A stretch of DNA of 64,000 bases, taken from Roseibium polysiphoniae (GTDB lineage: Bacteria; Pseudomonadota; Alphaproteobacteria; Rhizobiales; Stappiaceae). Shown here one piece after another: positions 26,860-36,309 of the stretch. The DNA lies in the NCBI RefSeq assembly GCF_014842925.1, contig NZ_JACYXJ010000004.1:1-64000 (forward strand), given 5' to 3'. The stretch's first letter is position 1. Each line of letters begins with the position of its first letter. The position numbers were made by a program, and so were the translations under genes. The notes under the pieces are model-generated. The model saw only the letters and a program-made list of their open reading frames with translations, ran no database searches and was not told the origin of the DNA.

Positions 26860-27381
26860 ATGTCAAAAGAATCGTCAGTTGCTCCGAAGGAGCGCGTCAA
26901 TATCAAATACAAGCCTGCGACCGGTGACGGCAAGGAAGAGGTCGAACTTCCGCTGAAAATGGTTGTTCTGGGTGATTACACCCTGAAAGACGATGATACC
27001 CCCGTCGAGGACCGGGCGCTTATCAACGTCAACAAAGATAATTTTGACGAAGTCATGAAGAGCCATGACCTGTCTCTCGATCTGGCCACAGAGAACAAGC
27101 TTGTTGAGACCGCCGAAGGCGAAGAGCCGGAAAACCTGTCCGTTTCATTGAAGTTTGAAAACCTCAAGGATTTCACCCCTGAGGCGATTGTTCGACAAAC
27201 ACCTGAATTGAACAAGTTGCTCGAGCTTCGCGAAGCGCTGGTTGCCATGAAAGGCCCACTCGGAAACGTTCCTGCTTTTCGCAAGGCAATCCAGGGCGTG
27301 CTTGGCGATGAGCAGTCTCGGGACAAGTTGATGGCGGAACTGACGGGCGCTATCGGCAAGCCTGAGGGCTCCGAAGATTAA
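26860..27381 (+). CDS. tssB: T6SS sheath small subunit TssB
   Basis: TssB (VipA) pairs with TssC to form the contractile sheath. The 173-residue protein shows the family pattern: RVNIKYKP near the start, PLKMVVLGDYTLKDDDTPVEDR, then LKFENLKDFTPEAIVRQTPE and ELREALVAMKGPLGNVPAFRK near the end (segments quoted separately). ATG 26860 has AAGGG six bases upstream; the GTG just before it is a weaker choice. The 167-base gap after tssA might contain an additional promoter. Confidence 0.95.
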   Translation: MSKESSVAPKERVNIKYKPATGDGKEEVELPLKMVVLGDYTLKDDDTPVEDRALINVNKDNFDEVMKSHDLSLDLATENKLVETAEGEEPENLSVSLKFENLKDFTPEAIVRQTPELNKLLELREALVAMKGPLGNVPAFRKAIQGVLGDEQSRDKLMAELTGAIGKPEGSED

Positions 27382-27485
27382 TTTTGAATTGCTGCATATT
27401 GGGGCGGCTCGTGCTTTTGTGCGATGGATCTGGTTCAGACATGTCCCAATTATCTGTATGTATATTAAAGACGAGACCGTGAATC

Positions 27486-28970
27486 ATGGCTGAATCCGAA
27501 TTAGACCAACAAGTTTCCGGACAGACGCAGGAAGAAGAAGCTTCGCTTCTTGATCAAATACTGCATGAAACCAAACTGGCGCCAAGTGATGATGGCTATG
27601 ATGTAGCCAAAAAAGGCGTTGCAGCCTTCATCTCAGAGTTGCTGAAGCCGACCCGGGGCGACAGTCAGGTCAACAGCGCTGCGATCGATCAGATGATTAC
27701 TGAGATCGACAGCAAGCTGTCTGCGCAGGTCGACCAGATCCTGCACCATGAAGAGTTCAAGACGCTTGAATCTTCCTGGCGCAGCCTGAAGTTTGTCATC
27801 GACAGAACCGACTTCCGCCAGAACATCAAAGTCGAGATGATGAGCGTGTCGAAAGATGACTTGCTCGAGGACTTTGAAGACAGCCCGGAAGTTGTGAAGT
27901 CTGGTCTCTATCAGCACATTTATACCGCTGAGTATGGTCAGTTTGGTGGTCAGCCAGTTGGCGCTGTCGTTGCAAACTACGACTTCGGCCCTGGCTCACA
28001 GGACGTAAAACTTGCGCAATATTGTGCAAGCGTCGGCTCCATGGCCCATGCGCCCTTCATCGCTGCCGCCGCGCCTTCCATGTTTGGGGTCGACAGCTTC
28101 GAAGAGATTCCAAACCTCAAGGATATGGAATCCATCTTCGAGGGGCCGAAGCACGCGAAATGGAATTCCTTCCGGGAATCCGAAGACGCCAGGTATTTTG
28201 CGTTGGCAATGCCGCGGTTCATGCTGCGGACACCCTATGGTCCCGAAACAACTCCGGTGAAGGCCTTCAACTACGAGGAGAAGGCCGAGGGCGGCAGCGA
28301 GAACTATCTCTGGGGCAATGCCTCATTTGCGCTGGCGACGAAAATCACGGACAGCTTCGCCAAATACCGGTGGTGCCCGAACATCATTGGCCCGCAGTCT
28401 GGTGGTGCGGTCGAGGATCTTCCGCTTCATACATTCGAGGCGATGGGACAGCAGCAAAGCAAGATCCCGACTGAGGTTCTTGTCTCAGACCGCAAAGAGT
28501 TCGAACTGGCAGAGCAGGGTTTCATCTCTCTGACCATGCGGAAGGGCAGTGACAACGCTGCGTTCTTCTCTGCGAATTCCGTCCAGAAGCCGAAATTCTT
28601 TGGGAACACCCCAGAGGGCAAGGATGCCGAGCTGAACTACAAGCTTGGAACACAGCTGCCGTACATGATGATCATAAACCGCCTTGCTCACTATATTAAG
28701 GTGCTGCAGCGTGAGAACATTGGAAGCTGGAAGGACAAGGGCGAGCTGCAGTCCGAGCTGAACAACTGGATCAGGCAGTACGTCTCCGATCAGGACAACC
28801 CTTCTGCCGACGTGCGCTCCCGCCGTCCGCTAAGAAAGGCGTCCATTACAGTCTCTGATGTTGCCGGTGAGCCAGGCTGGTACAGCGTTGGCATGTCTGT
28901 TCAGCCTCACTTCAAGTATATGGGCGCTGACTTCACGCTGTCTCTCAAAGGCAAACTCGACAAGGCTTGA
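27486..28970 (+). CDS. tssC: T6SS sheath large subunit TssC
   Basis: TssC (VipB) is the major sheath protein recognised by ClpV after contraction. The 494-residue protein is full length, with SSWRSLKFVIDRTDF, EYGQFGGQPVGAVVANYDF, SEDARYFALAMPRF and the conserved NRLAHYIKVLQRENIG segment. It lies 104 bases after tssB. A perfect 14-bp hairpin follows 30 bases after its stop. Confidence 0.96.
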   Translation: MAESELDQQVSGQTQEEEASLLDQILHETKLAPSDDGYDVAKKGVAAFISELLKPTRGDSQVNSAAIDQMITEIDSKLSAQVDQILHHEEFKTLESSWRSLKFVIDRTDFRQNIKVEMMSVSKDDLLEDFEDSPEVVKSGLYQHIYTAEYGQFGGQPVGAVVANYDFGPGSQDVKLAQYCASVGSMAHAPFIAAAAPSMFGVDSFEEIPNLKDMESIFEGPKHAKWNSFRESEDARYFALAMPRFMLRTPYGPETTPVKAFNYEEKAEGGSENYLWGNASFALATKITDSFAKYRWCPNIIGPQSGGAVEDLPLHTFEAMGQQQSKIPTEVLVSDRKEFELAEQGFISLTMRKGSDNAAFFSANSVQKPKFFGNTPEGKDAELNYKLGTQLPYMMIINRLAHYIKVLQRENIGSWKDKGELQSELNNWIRQYVSDQDNPSADVRSRRPLRKASITVSDVAGEPGWYSVGMSVQPHFKYMGADFTLSLKGKLDKA

Positions 28971-29000
28971 TCGCTTCACGATCATGATGCGGGAACTGCT

Positions 29001-29032
29001 TTCCGGGATGGCGCTGCTGCGCCATCCCGGAA
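29001..29032 (+). promoter_or_regulatory. Perfect 14-bp hairpin between tssC and tssE
   Basis: TTCCGGGATGGCGC and GCGCCATCCCGGAA are exact complements around a TGCT loop. No T-tract follows, so complete termination is unlikely. The position suggests a processing or attenuation element that protects tssBC mRNA and lowers expression of the genes after it. Confidence 0.85.
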
Positions 29033-29050
29033 CAATCACAAAGAGTGGCG

Positions 29051-29467
29051 ATGATATCGGTCAGTCTTTTGCAACGCCTGGAAGAAGACCTGCCGAATTA
29101 TGCGGGATCAACGACCAGCCAGGCTGAAAATGCATTGATGGACAGCATCTTGTTCAATCTGCGCATGTTGTTGAACAGCAACGCGGGGTGCTGTGAGACG
29201 CGTGCAGATTATGGGCTGGCGGACTTCAATGCGCGTGGGCAAAGCCACCGCGATACAGCCGATGCATTGTGCCGGGATATCGAACGTCAAATAAGAATGT
29301 TCGAGCCACGCCTGCGCAATGCGATGGTGCGGGTCGTCGAAGACGCAGCGCGGCCTCTGGAGTTTATCTTCAGCGTTGAAGCAGATCTGGCTTACCCTGA
29401 CAGGTCCGTACGCGTCAGATTTGATTCCGTGCTCGGAAGCGATGGGCAAGTCCGCCTCAACGTATAG
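29051..29467 (+). CDS. tssE: T6SS baseplate protein TssE (gp25-like)
   Basis: The 138-residue product matches the T4 gp25-like baseplate family: SLLQRLEEDLPN at the start, DSILFNLRMLLNSNAG with CETRADYGLADFN in the middle, and IRMFEPRLRNAMVRV with the arginine-rich core near the end. It helps start sheath polymerisation. ATG 29051 is preferred over the GTG at 29045. It is separated from tssC by a strong hairpin and from tssF by 20 bases. Confidence 0.88.
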   Translation: MISVSLLQRLEEDLPNYAGSTTSQAENALMDSILFNLRMLLNSNAGCCETRADYGLADFNARGQSHRDTADALCRDIERQIRMFEPRLRNAMVRVVEDAARPLEFIFSVEADLAYPDRSVRVRFDSVLGSDGQVRLNV

Positions 29468-29487
29468 TTTTAGAGTTGTTTTTGAAC

Positions 29488-31239
29488 ATGTCTGTCAACT
29501 CGTACTACCGGGATGAGCTGAATTACCTTCGCGAGATGGGAAAGCACTTCGCCAAGGCCAATCCCAGACTTACAAAGTATCTGGGTGAAGACGCTTCAGA
29601 CCCTGATGTTGAGCGATTGCTCGAGGGATTTGCCTTTCTGGTCGGGCGGCTGCGCCAGCGCCTGGACGCGGAAATGCCAGAGGTGTCCCAAAGCCTGCTT
29701 AAGCTGATCTGGCCACACTATCTGCGTCCCGTGGCACCTATCACAACCATGCAATTTCGGTACGCGCCCGGTGCTGGCGAGCCGTCAATCAATGTACCGG
29801 CAGGGACGAGCGTTCAAACTGCAGCTCTGGACGGTCGTGCCGTTCAATTCTGCACGAGCTTCGATCTCAAGGTGTTGCCGCTTGAGATCTCTTCTGTCGA
29901 ATTGGAAAATAGAAAAGACAGTTGCAAGCTCAGCGTGACGATCAAACGGCTGGCTGGCAGTAATTTCCAGATATTCAGAGACAACGATTCTCTGCAATTG
30001 TTTCTAAACGGCCATGGCGACGACAATGTCGCGCGAAATCTCTACATGTATTTTTTGCGTAAGCTCCGAAAGGTCGAGTTTTCGGCAAAAGGCGGTGTCG
30101 CACAAGCGGCGGGCATGGAGATTGAGCCCGTTGGTTTCGCCGACAACGAAGCAACACTGCCTTATCCGCAGGGCGCATTTCAGGGTTTCCGGATCATGCA
30201 GGAGTATTTCTCCTGCCCTGAAAAGTTCATGTACGTCCGCTTGAAGGGGCTGGCGGCACTGGCGGACGTCCAAACAGAGAGCGTCACTCTCGTCTTCCAC
30301 TTCGGGCAGCGCTTTTCCGATGTCTCGCGCCTGAACAAAGATCATATTGTTTTGAACGCGACGCCTGCAATCAATCTGTTTGATACAGAAGGGCAGGCGC
30401 TTCTCGTGTCGCACGATCGATCCGAATATCCAGTCCGGCCCGTCGGAGGCAATGATGCGGAGAGTGTTCACGCAGTCACGTCGGTTACCGGCTGGGTGCA
30501 GGGTAGCGGCGAGAAGGTGGACTATGAAGAGTTCGAGTCCTTCGCACACGATGGCCGTGCGACCGATGACCAGAAGTTCTACTATCGAACGCAAATAAGG
30601 CCGTCTGTTATCGGTGATGGCGTCGATCACTACATCTCATTCGTGACGCGCCTGAACGAGGTTGGCTTGCCGTCCACCGAAACGGTTTCGCTCAGGCTGT
30701 TGTGCTCGAACGGAAAGCTGGCCGGCAGGTTTGGTCTTGGATCCGTGGTAAAATCGACATCCTCAACCCCTGCCAAGCTGGAATTCGGCAACGTCACGCC
30801 CATTCTGACCGAAGTTCCGCCGCCGCTGGATGATCGTGTCTTGTGGACGCTGATCGCGAACCTTTCTCGGAACTACGCATCGCTCATTGATGTGGAGGCT
30901 CTCAGAACGGTCATTTCCGCCTATGATTTCCGCGCCAACATCGACAAGCAGGGCGCGCAGCAGCGGGACCTTCTATTGCAAAGCCTGCAGCGTTTTGAAC
31001 GACGCGGCGTCGACATCTTCCGCCAGGGTCGCCCGGTGCGGGCCTTTGAGCTCGCGCTTACGGTTTCAGAAAGCTTGATTGGCGGCGAGGCTGAGATGTT
31101 TCTGTTCGGAAGCGTCCTGGACCAATTCCTGAAGTCGTACTCGAGCATCAACAGCCTGCATCGGTTCTCGATCACTGGCTCGGATTCGAATGCCGCCCAT
31201 CATTGGACTCCGAAGTGGGGGGGAGCCGCTTCACTATGA
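29488..31239 (+). CDS. tssF: T6SS baseplate protein TssF
   Basis: TssF forms the baseplate wedge with TssE, TssG and TssK. The 583-residue protein begins with the typical YYRDELNYLREMGKHFAK and continues with DPDVERLLEGFAFLVGRLRQ, both hallmark segments. The ATG at 29488 is used; the TTG four codons upstream is in frame. The stop overlaps the tssG start (ATGA). Confidence 0.93.
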   Translation: MSVNSYYRDELNYLREMGKHFAKANPRLTKYLGEDASDPDVERLLEGFAFLVGRLRQRLDAEMPEVSQSLLKLIWPHYLRPVAPITTMQFRYAPGAGEPSINVPAGTSVQTAALDGRAVQFCTSFDLKVLPLEISSVELENRKDSCKLSVTIKRLAGSNFQIFRDNDSLQLFLNGHGDDNVARNLYMYFLRKLRKVEFSAKGGVAQAAGMEIEPVGFADNEATLPYPQGAFQGFRIMQEYFSCPEKFMYVRLKGLAALADVQTESVTLVFHFGQRFSDVSRLNKDHIVLNATPAINLFDTEGQALLVSHDRSEYPVRPVGGNDAESVHAVTSVTGWVQGSGEKVDYEEFESFAHDGRATDDQKFYYRTQIRPSVIGDGVDHYISFVTRLNEVGLPSTETVSLRLLCSNGKLAGRFGLGSVVKSTSSTPAKLEFGNVTPILTEVPPPLDDRVLWTLIANLSRNYASLIDVEALRTVISAYDFRANIDKQGAQQRDLLLQSLQRFERRGVDIFRQGRPVRAFELALTVSESLIGGEAEMFLFGSVLDQFLKSYSSINSLHRFSITGSDSNAAHHWTPKWGGAASL

Positions 31240-32306
31240 CTCTTGGAGACAATCCCGGTTCCCTCGCATCCGTTCAAAAAGTTGGCGACGAAGGGCGGTC
31301 AGCCCGCGCTGATTTGGTGCCGCACCTCAAGCACAGCCAGTTCTATCAACTTGTGACCCTGATCGGGATGCTGCACGAGGGTCTGCAGGGATTGGGGCCT
31401 GGTGGAGATCCGACCGCTGAGCCGATCCGTTTCCGATCAACCCGATCATTGAGCTTCGGTGCCGGCGATGTCTCCGAAATTTCTTACGATGAAGATGCGG
31501 ACCGATTTGACATTCGGGTGAATTTTTTTGGCTTGTACGGTCCGGCCTCTCCGCTTCAACCTTTTTTGACTGAGCGGATCATTGAGAGTGACGAAACACC
31601 GTCGCCGATTGAAGACTTGCTGGACCTGTTTAATCACCGGCTCATCACTCTTCTGTTCGGTATATGGCAGAAATCAAGGTATTTTACCCGTTTTGAATCT
31701 GGCGGGGTTGACGCCACTTCCAAGTGTTTTCTCGCCCTTTGCGGCTTTCCGATTGAGGATCGAAACACCATCGGCAGCGTCCCTCGTTCAGCGCTTTTGC
31801 CGCTCGTCGGATTGATGTCGCTCTATTCCAATTCGGCTGACGTTACGTCGGCAATGCTGACAAATTTTTTCAAGGTTCCGTGCTCTGTCATCGAATATAT
31901 TTCGCGCCAGATTAGGGTGCCTGAGGAGGCACAACTTCAGCTGGGAGTTATGAACACGTCCTTGGGTGAAAATGCGATTGTCGGCAACGAAATTAATGAT
32001 GATCTCGGCAAGTTCAGGGTTCGAATGGGAGTTGCCGATTTCGAGGCACTTCTTCCCTTTCTTCCATTCGGGGAAAGACATCACGAGATTGCAGAATTAC
32101 TGTCGATGGTCATCCGGGATCCCTTGGACTGGGATCTGGAATTTGATTTTGAGCCGGACAGCATGCCGATGGGGCGGTTGGGCGAAAGCCGTTTGAACCA
32201 ATCGTTCTGGCTGCATGCGGACGCTGACGTGCCGCTCGAGACGCCGGTTCAACTATCTGTGGTTTCCGCAGATTCACCCAATCGCTTAGCCGACGCAGGC
32301 TTCTAG
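31236..32306 (+). CDS. tssG: T6SS baseplate protein TssG
   Basis: This is the second wedge subunit, 356 residues. Family features include FYQLVTLIGML near the N-terminus, RFRSTRSLSFGAGDVSEI, FFGLYGPASPLQPFLTE and FNHRLITLLFGIWQKSRYF. The ATG at 31236 overlaps the tssF stop, so the two proteins are translationally coupled, as expected for a fixed-ratio complex. Confidence 0.93.
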   Translation: MTLGDNPGSLASVQKVGDEGRSARADLVPHLKHSQFYQLVTLIGMLHEGLQGLGPGGDPTAEPIRFRSTRSLSFGAGDVSEISYDEDADRFDIRVNFFGLYGPASPLQPFLTERIIESDETPSPIEDLLDLFNHRLITLLFGIWQKSRYFTRFESGGVDATSKCFLALCGFPIEDRNTIGSVPRSALLPLVGLMSLYSNSADVTSAMLTNFFKVPCSVIEYISRQIRVPEEAQLQLGVMNTSLGENAIVGNEINDDLGKFRVRMGVADFEALLPFLPFGERHHEIAELLSMVIRDPLDWDLEFDFEPDSMPMGRLGESRLNQSFWLHADADVPLETPVQLSVVSADSPNRLADAGF

Positions 32307-32392
32307 TTTCGCCCGAGATCAGGCTAGAATACGAACTGGACCAAATTCTATCGAGTCACGACATTTTTGATGCGAAAGACAACGTGATCTAG

Positions 32393-34336
32393 ATGACTTT
32401 TTGCCTATCGCTCACTTGCTCCGCAATCGCGAGCAATCACCTTTTTGGGCCGGACGGCGGAACATTTGGCCGTTCGAACAAGTGTGACTGGACGCTGCCC
32501 GATCCCGAGCGAATTTTGTCCTCCATTCACGCAAGGATCATGTGCCAAGGAGGGACGTTCTTCCTGCTGGATGAAAGCACCAACGGGACGTTTCTGGCGG
32601 GCGAAGCAAATCCGATAGGGCGGGGTCGATCCATCGCGATCTCCCATGGCATGATGATCGTCGCGGGGCGCTATGAGATCGAAACTCAATTGGTCCGGAT
32701 CGACGAGCCTGCGCAGACGCCGATCGAAGCCTCACCATCAGCTTATCCGGCAGCACAGCCACACGTTGGCGCAGCAGGACAATCATTGAACCCGCTTACA
32801 GAGCCCCGTCTGGGCGCCAACCGAGACACAATTGGCGTCCCGCTTCCCGGTAGACAGTCCCTTGATCCTCTGGATTATCTCGGAGGCGATCCGGTGTCTC
32901 ATCATACAGCGACAAGCGCACCAGGTCGGCCGCTCCATCCGCAGCAGGTGCCCGGTGAATTCGGACCTGGCCCAACCGCACAAAGCCCTTTGCCACAAGC
33001 AATGAACCCGATGCCAGATAGTTCTGGAGTTCCGACCAGTCTTCAGGCGCGCGCCAATCCGGCCGCTCCTTTGGGGCAAGGGGTGGGACCGATGCCTATG
33101 TCTGATTTGGGGTCGTCTGGTGGACCCGTAATTCCTGAAGTGTCAGATTTTGCCGCGTCGTCCCCGCAGGCTGCAGACAACCGAAGCGTTCCCACCCCGT
33201 CTCCCGCCGCAACAAAGGCCTCTTCAGGCACTGGAGATGTGATTCCTGAGGACTTTTTATCGGGTTTGATGAAACGCCCGTCCGAAAACGGGCAATCCGC
33301 GCCGAAGATCGCGGGTCCAATAATTCCGAATGAGTTTGAGCCGACAGGAACGCAAAAGGCAGCGACCCGCGCGCCAATGTCAGCCGATTTAAGCGGTCGT
33401 TCATCTGCCGCAAATGTTGGGAAAGCAAATGGCTCAAGTCAGGCTCCGGCGGGCCTGAGTCCTGCATTGAAGGCCGATGAAGTCGTAATTCGCCCACCTT
33501 TGCCTGCTGCTAGCGGCGCTGTTCATGTCCCGAAGCCTCCCTCAGGCCTGGATCATATGGAGGCTTTGAAAGCGCGCCGCGAAAAACGCGTGGCCGCCCT
33601 TGAGCAGAAAGCGAAGATAGCGCAACGGCCGCCCTCGTCTGAGCTGGCTGGCCGTCCGAAGACCCCGGATCCGCTCGAACCGTCCTCTCGTTCCGCAGCT
33701 CGGCCGACTTCGCCGTCACCGGATGCGAAAAACACACAGCTCGTCGCCGCGCTGCTGAAGGGCTTGGGCTTTCCAGATGCAAGTGTTCCAGCTGACAAGC
33801 AGGAAGATCTGATGTCGGACGTCGGCGCCATGGCACGGGAACTGGCCGGGGGAATGGTGACGTTGTTATCCGCCCGTAAAATGGTGAAGTCAGAATTTCG
33901 GATGGATGAGACCCAGATCCAGCCGGAAGAAAATAACCCCTACAAACTTTTCAAAGTCGGAGAGCTTGCTCTCGATGAAATGTTGCTCACTCGCACCGGA
34001 GGTTTCCTGTCGCCCGAAGACGCAACAAAAGCAGCTTTTCAGGATATTCAAGGCCATACCATCGTCATGATGACCGCCATGCAGCGGGCGTTGAAAATAC
34101 TCTTTGAGCGCGTGTCGCCGGAAGCACTCGCAGACGAAGGTGAGGCCGACGGGGGATTGCGGATTCGCGGGCTCGGCGCGCGCAAGGGAAAATGGGAAGC
34201 CGCAACGCAGAATTATCAGAAAATGAGCGGGAATTTTGAGCCTGTCATTCGTCAAATTATTATGGAAGCCTTCGCGCAGGTTCAGGAAGAACAAGCCAGA
34301 CGGACTTCGAAGGAGTTCTGGGAGAAAAGAAAGTAA
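32393..34336 (+). CDS. tagH: FHA-domain T6SS protein TagH/Fha
   Basis: The 647-residue protein has an N-terminal forkhead-associated domain (residues 10-95: GGTFGRSNKCDWTLPD, SSIHARI, LLDESTNGTFLAG) that binds phosphothreonine. A long Pro/Ser/Ala-rich linker (about 105-440) follows, then a conserved T6SS C-terminal domain (about 450-645). In the threonine-phosphorylation pathway it is the substrate or reader of PpkA and counteracted by PppA, both encoded further along this operon. The stop overlaps the next start by one base (TAATG). Confidence 0.9.
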   Translation: MTFCLSLTCSAIASNHLFGPDGGTFGRSNKCDWTLPDPERILSSIHARIMCQGGTFFLLDESTNGTFLAGEANPIGRGRSIAISHGMMIVAGRYEIETQLVRIDEPAQTPIEASPSAYPAAQPHVGAAGQSLNPLTEPRLGANRDTIGVPLPGRQSLDPLDYLGGDPVSHHTATSAPGRPLHPQQVPGEFGPGPTAQSPLPQAMNPMPDSSGVPTSLQARANPAAPLGQGVGPMPMSDLGSSGGPVIPEVSDFAASSPQAADNRSVPTPSPAATKASSGTGDVIPEDFLSGLMKRPSENGQSAPKIAGPIIPNEFEPTGTQKAATRAPMSADLSGRSSAANVGKANGSSQAPAGLSPALKADEVVIRPPLPAASGAVHVPKPPSGLDHMEALKARREKRVAALEQKAKIAQRPPSSELAGRPKTPDPLEPSSRSAARPTSPSPDAKNTQLVAALLKGLGFPDASVPADKQEDLMSDVGAMARELAGGMVTLLSARKMVKSEFRMDETQIQPEENNPYKLFKVGELALDEMLLTRTGGFLSPEDATKAAFQDIQGHTIVMMTAMQRALKILFERVSPEALADEGEADGGLRIRGLGARKGKWEAATQNYQKMSGNFEPVIRQIIMEAFAQVQEEQARRTSKEFWEKRK

Positions 34337-34827
34337 TGTTCCTGACCAGAAGAGAGCTATTTCAGGGGCTTTCCGTCTCTACGTTTGCCACGGTTCTCGG
34401 TTGTTCCCGTTTGCCGGATCCGACGCCTATTGCTGTTGAGTTGAATGCGGATGCCAACGTTAATCCAAACGAGGATGGTGAGCCGTCGCCAATTGTGGTT
34501 CGTATCTACGAACTCAAGGGGACAAAAGCCTTCAACAATGCCGATTTTTTCGACTTTGTAGACGACGACAACAAACTCTTGGGCGCGGACCTTATCGGCA
34601 GCGCCGAATACGAGCTGACGCCGGGGAAATCGCAGAAATATGACCGCGATATATCGAGCGAAGCCACGCATTTAGGTGTCATCGCAGGCTTTCGTGATAT
34701 TCAATCGGCCCAATGGCGTGATTCGATTGAGCTTCAAAAAGAAAAAAAGAATGAATTTGTTATCTATCTGACAAGTTTAGCCGTACGTATTCAGAAATTG
34801 CGTAAGCGCCGGCTCGGTGTATTTTGA
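34336..34827 (+). CDS. tssJ: T6SS outer-membrane lipoprotein TssJ
   Basis: TssJ anchors the TssLM membrane complex at the outer membrane. The 163-residue protein has a signal with lipobox VLGC (lipidated Cys23). Two arginines precede the hydrophobic stretch (TRRELFQGL), so Tat export is possible. The mature part has the family pattern PSPIVVRIYELKGTKAFNNA-D-FF, with the loop that contacts TssM. A gap of 135 bases separates it from tssK. Confidence 0.9.
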   Translation: MFLTRRELFQGLSVSTFATVLGCSRLPDPTPIAVELNADANVNPNEDGEPSPIVVRIYELKGTKAFNNADFFDFVDDDNKLLGADLIGSAEYELTPGKSQKYDRDISSEATHLGVIAGFRDIQSAQWRDSIELQKEKKNEFVIYLTSLAVRIQKLRKRRLGVF

Positions 34828-34962
34828 CAACGGACTTAGGGGCGAAATCAGAATACAGTCTTCGGCCTGAAGCTCCTGTGAATTATTGAACTTGCGGGGC
34901 GATCAGACTGATTTTCTCGTTCCATTGCGCGACAGTGCGAACTGGATACCCAGGGGGTAAGC

Positions 34963-36294
34963 TTGAACGTAACCGGTAAACCGCTTTGGCTGGAGGGAAT
35001 GTTCCTCAGGCCCCAGCATTTGCAGCAGTATGATCGGTGGATCGAAAGCGGCCTGGAACAGCGGATCAAGGGGCTGTTGCCTTACTCCTGGGGTGTTCGG
35101 CAGATCAGTTTTCACGCGGACGCACTCGGCAATGGACAGCTTCAGATCAGCGAAGTCGATTTGATCTTTCCGGATGGGACAGTGTTTGCGTCCCCTGCAG
35201 GCCAGCCAGCTCCCTCAGCGCGACAAATCACCCAAGAACACCAGGGCAAGAAGATATTTTTGACTCTGCCCTTGAAGGCTTCGGGTGGCCTCGATGTCAG
35301 CGAAGACGGGCACAGCGAGCACAGATACCTCAGGCAGTCGACCGACGCCCCGAACAATACGGAGGGTGACCGTCCCCCCGCGAGTATCGTCATCGGGGCG
35401 TTGAATGCGAAGCTTGTGATCGAAGGTGAGAGCCTCGACGAAACAACGTCTATTCCGATTGCCGAAGTTGAATCCGTTGACGCGCAAGGCGCCATAACGC
35501 TCTCGAAGGACTATATCTCTCCGGTGATGTTTGCCGGTGCGAGCAGCATTTTGATCTCGCAGATGGAGCAAATTCGCGGCTTGCTGAGAAAGCGTGGTGA
35601 GGTTTTGGCCTCCGGAGCGGCGGGCCAGGGCGGAAACACAAGGGCGGGCATTATCGACCTGATGATGCTCGGGGTCACAAATCGGTACGAATTGCTCTTT
35701 GGTCACCTCATCAAAACCGGCCTGAACTCTCCGGAAGAGATCTATCGCGAGTGCCTGTCGCTGATTGGCGAGTTTTCGGCTTATGGTGCAGATAGCCGCC
35801 GTCCGCCGGCGGTGCCCCGATACGACCACCTTGACCTTCGCGAAACGTTCCGGCAGGTGCTCGAAATCCTGCGGAACCTGTTGAGCTTTGTCGTCGAGCA
35901 AACAGCGATTAGCATTCCGCTGTCAAAACGCGAATATGGCATCTGGCTGGGGGAAATCACGGATCGTATCGTGTTCCAGGGGCGGCAATTTGTGCTTATT
36001 GCGCAAGCAAATGTCGGCTTGGAAGTACTTCGAACTCAAATGCCGATCCAGATCAAGATCGGCCCGGTTGAAAAAATTCGCGAGCTTGTAAATCTTCAGC
36101 TGCCGGGTATCGGGATTTCGCCGCTTTCAGTGGCGCCCCGCCAGATCCCTTATATTCAGAATGCGGTATACTTTGCTCTTGATGTGGACAATGACCTTTG
36201 GCCGCAGTTCCAGGATTCGGCAGCTTTCGCGTTGCATATGAGTGGCGACTACCCAGGGCTTGATCTCGAACTTTGGGCGATTCAGAAAGGCTAG
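34963..36294 (+). CDS. tssK: T6SS baseplate adaptor TssK
   Basis: TssK connects the baseplate to the membrane complex. The 443-residue protein opens with the hallmark PLWLEGMFLRPQHLQQYDRW. The start is TTG 34963: AGGGGG lies six to eight bases upstream, and the next in-frame ATG is already inside the hallmark motif. Later segments include VTNRYELLFGHLIKTGLNSPEE and the C-terminal receptor-like region. Confidence 0.93.
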   Translation: MNVTGKPLWLEGMFLRPQHLQQYDRWIESGLEQRIKGLLPYSWGVRQISFHADALGNGQLQISEVDLIFPDGTVFASPAGQPAPSARQITQEHQGKKIFLTLPLKASGGLDVSEDGHSEHRYLRQSTDAPNNTEGDRPPASIVIGALNAKLVIEGESLDETTSIPIAEVESVDAQGAITLSKDYISPVMFAGASSILISQMEQIRGLLRKRGEVLASGAAGQGGNTRAGIIDLMMLGVTNRYELLFGHLIKTGLNSPEEIYRECLSLIGEFSAYGADSRRPPAVPRYDHLDLRETFRQVLEILRNLLSFVVEQTAISIPLSKREYGIWLGEITDRIVFQGRQFVLIAQANVGLEVLRTQMPIQIKIGPVEKIRELVNLQLPGIGISPLSVAPRQIPYIQNAVYFALDVDNDLWPQFQDSAAFALHMSGDYPGLDLELWAIQKG

Positions 36295-36309
36295 CAAGCG
36301 ACACCTGCG

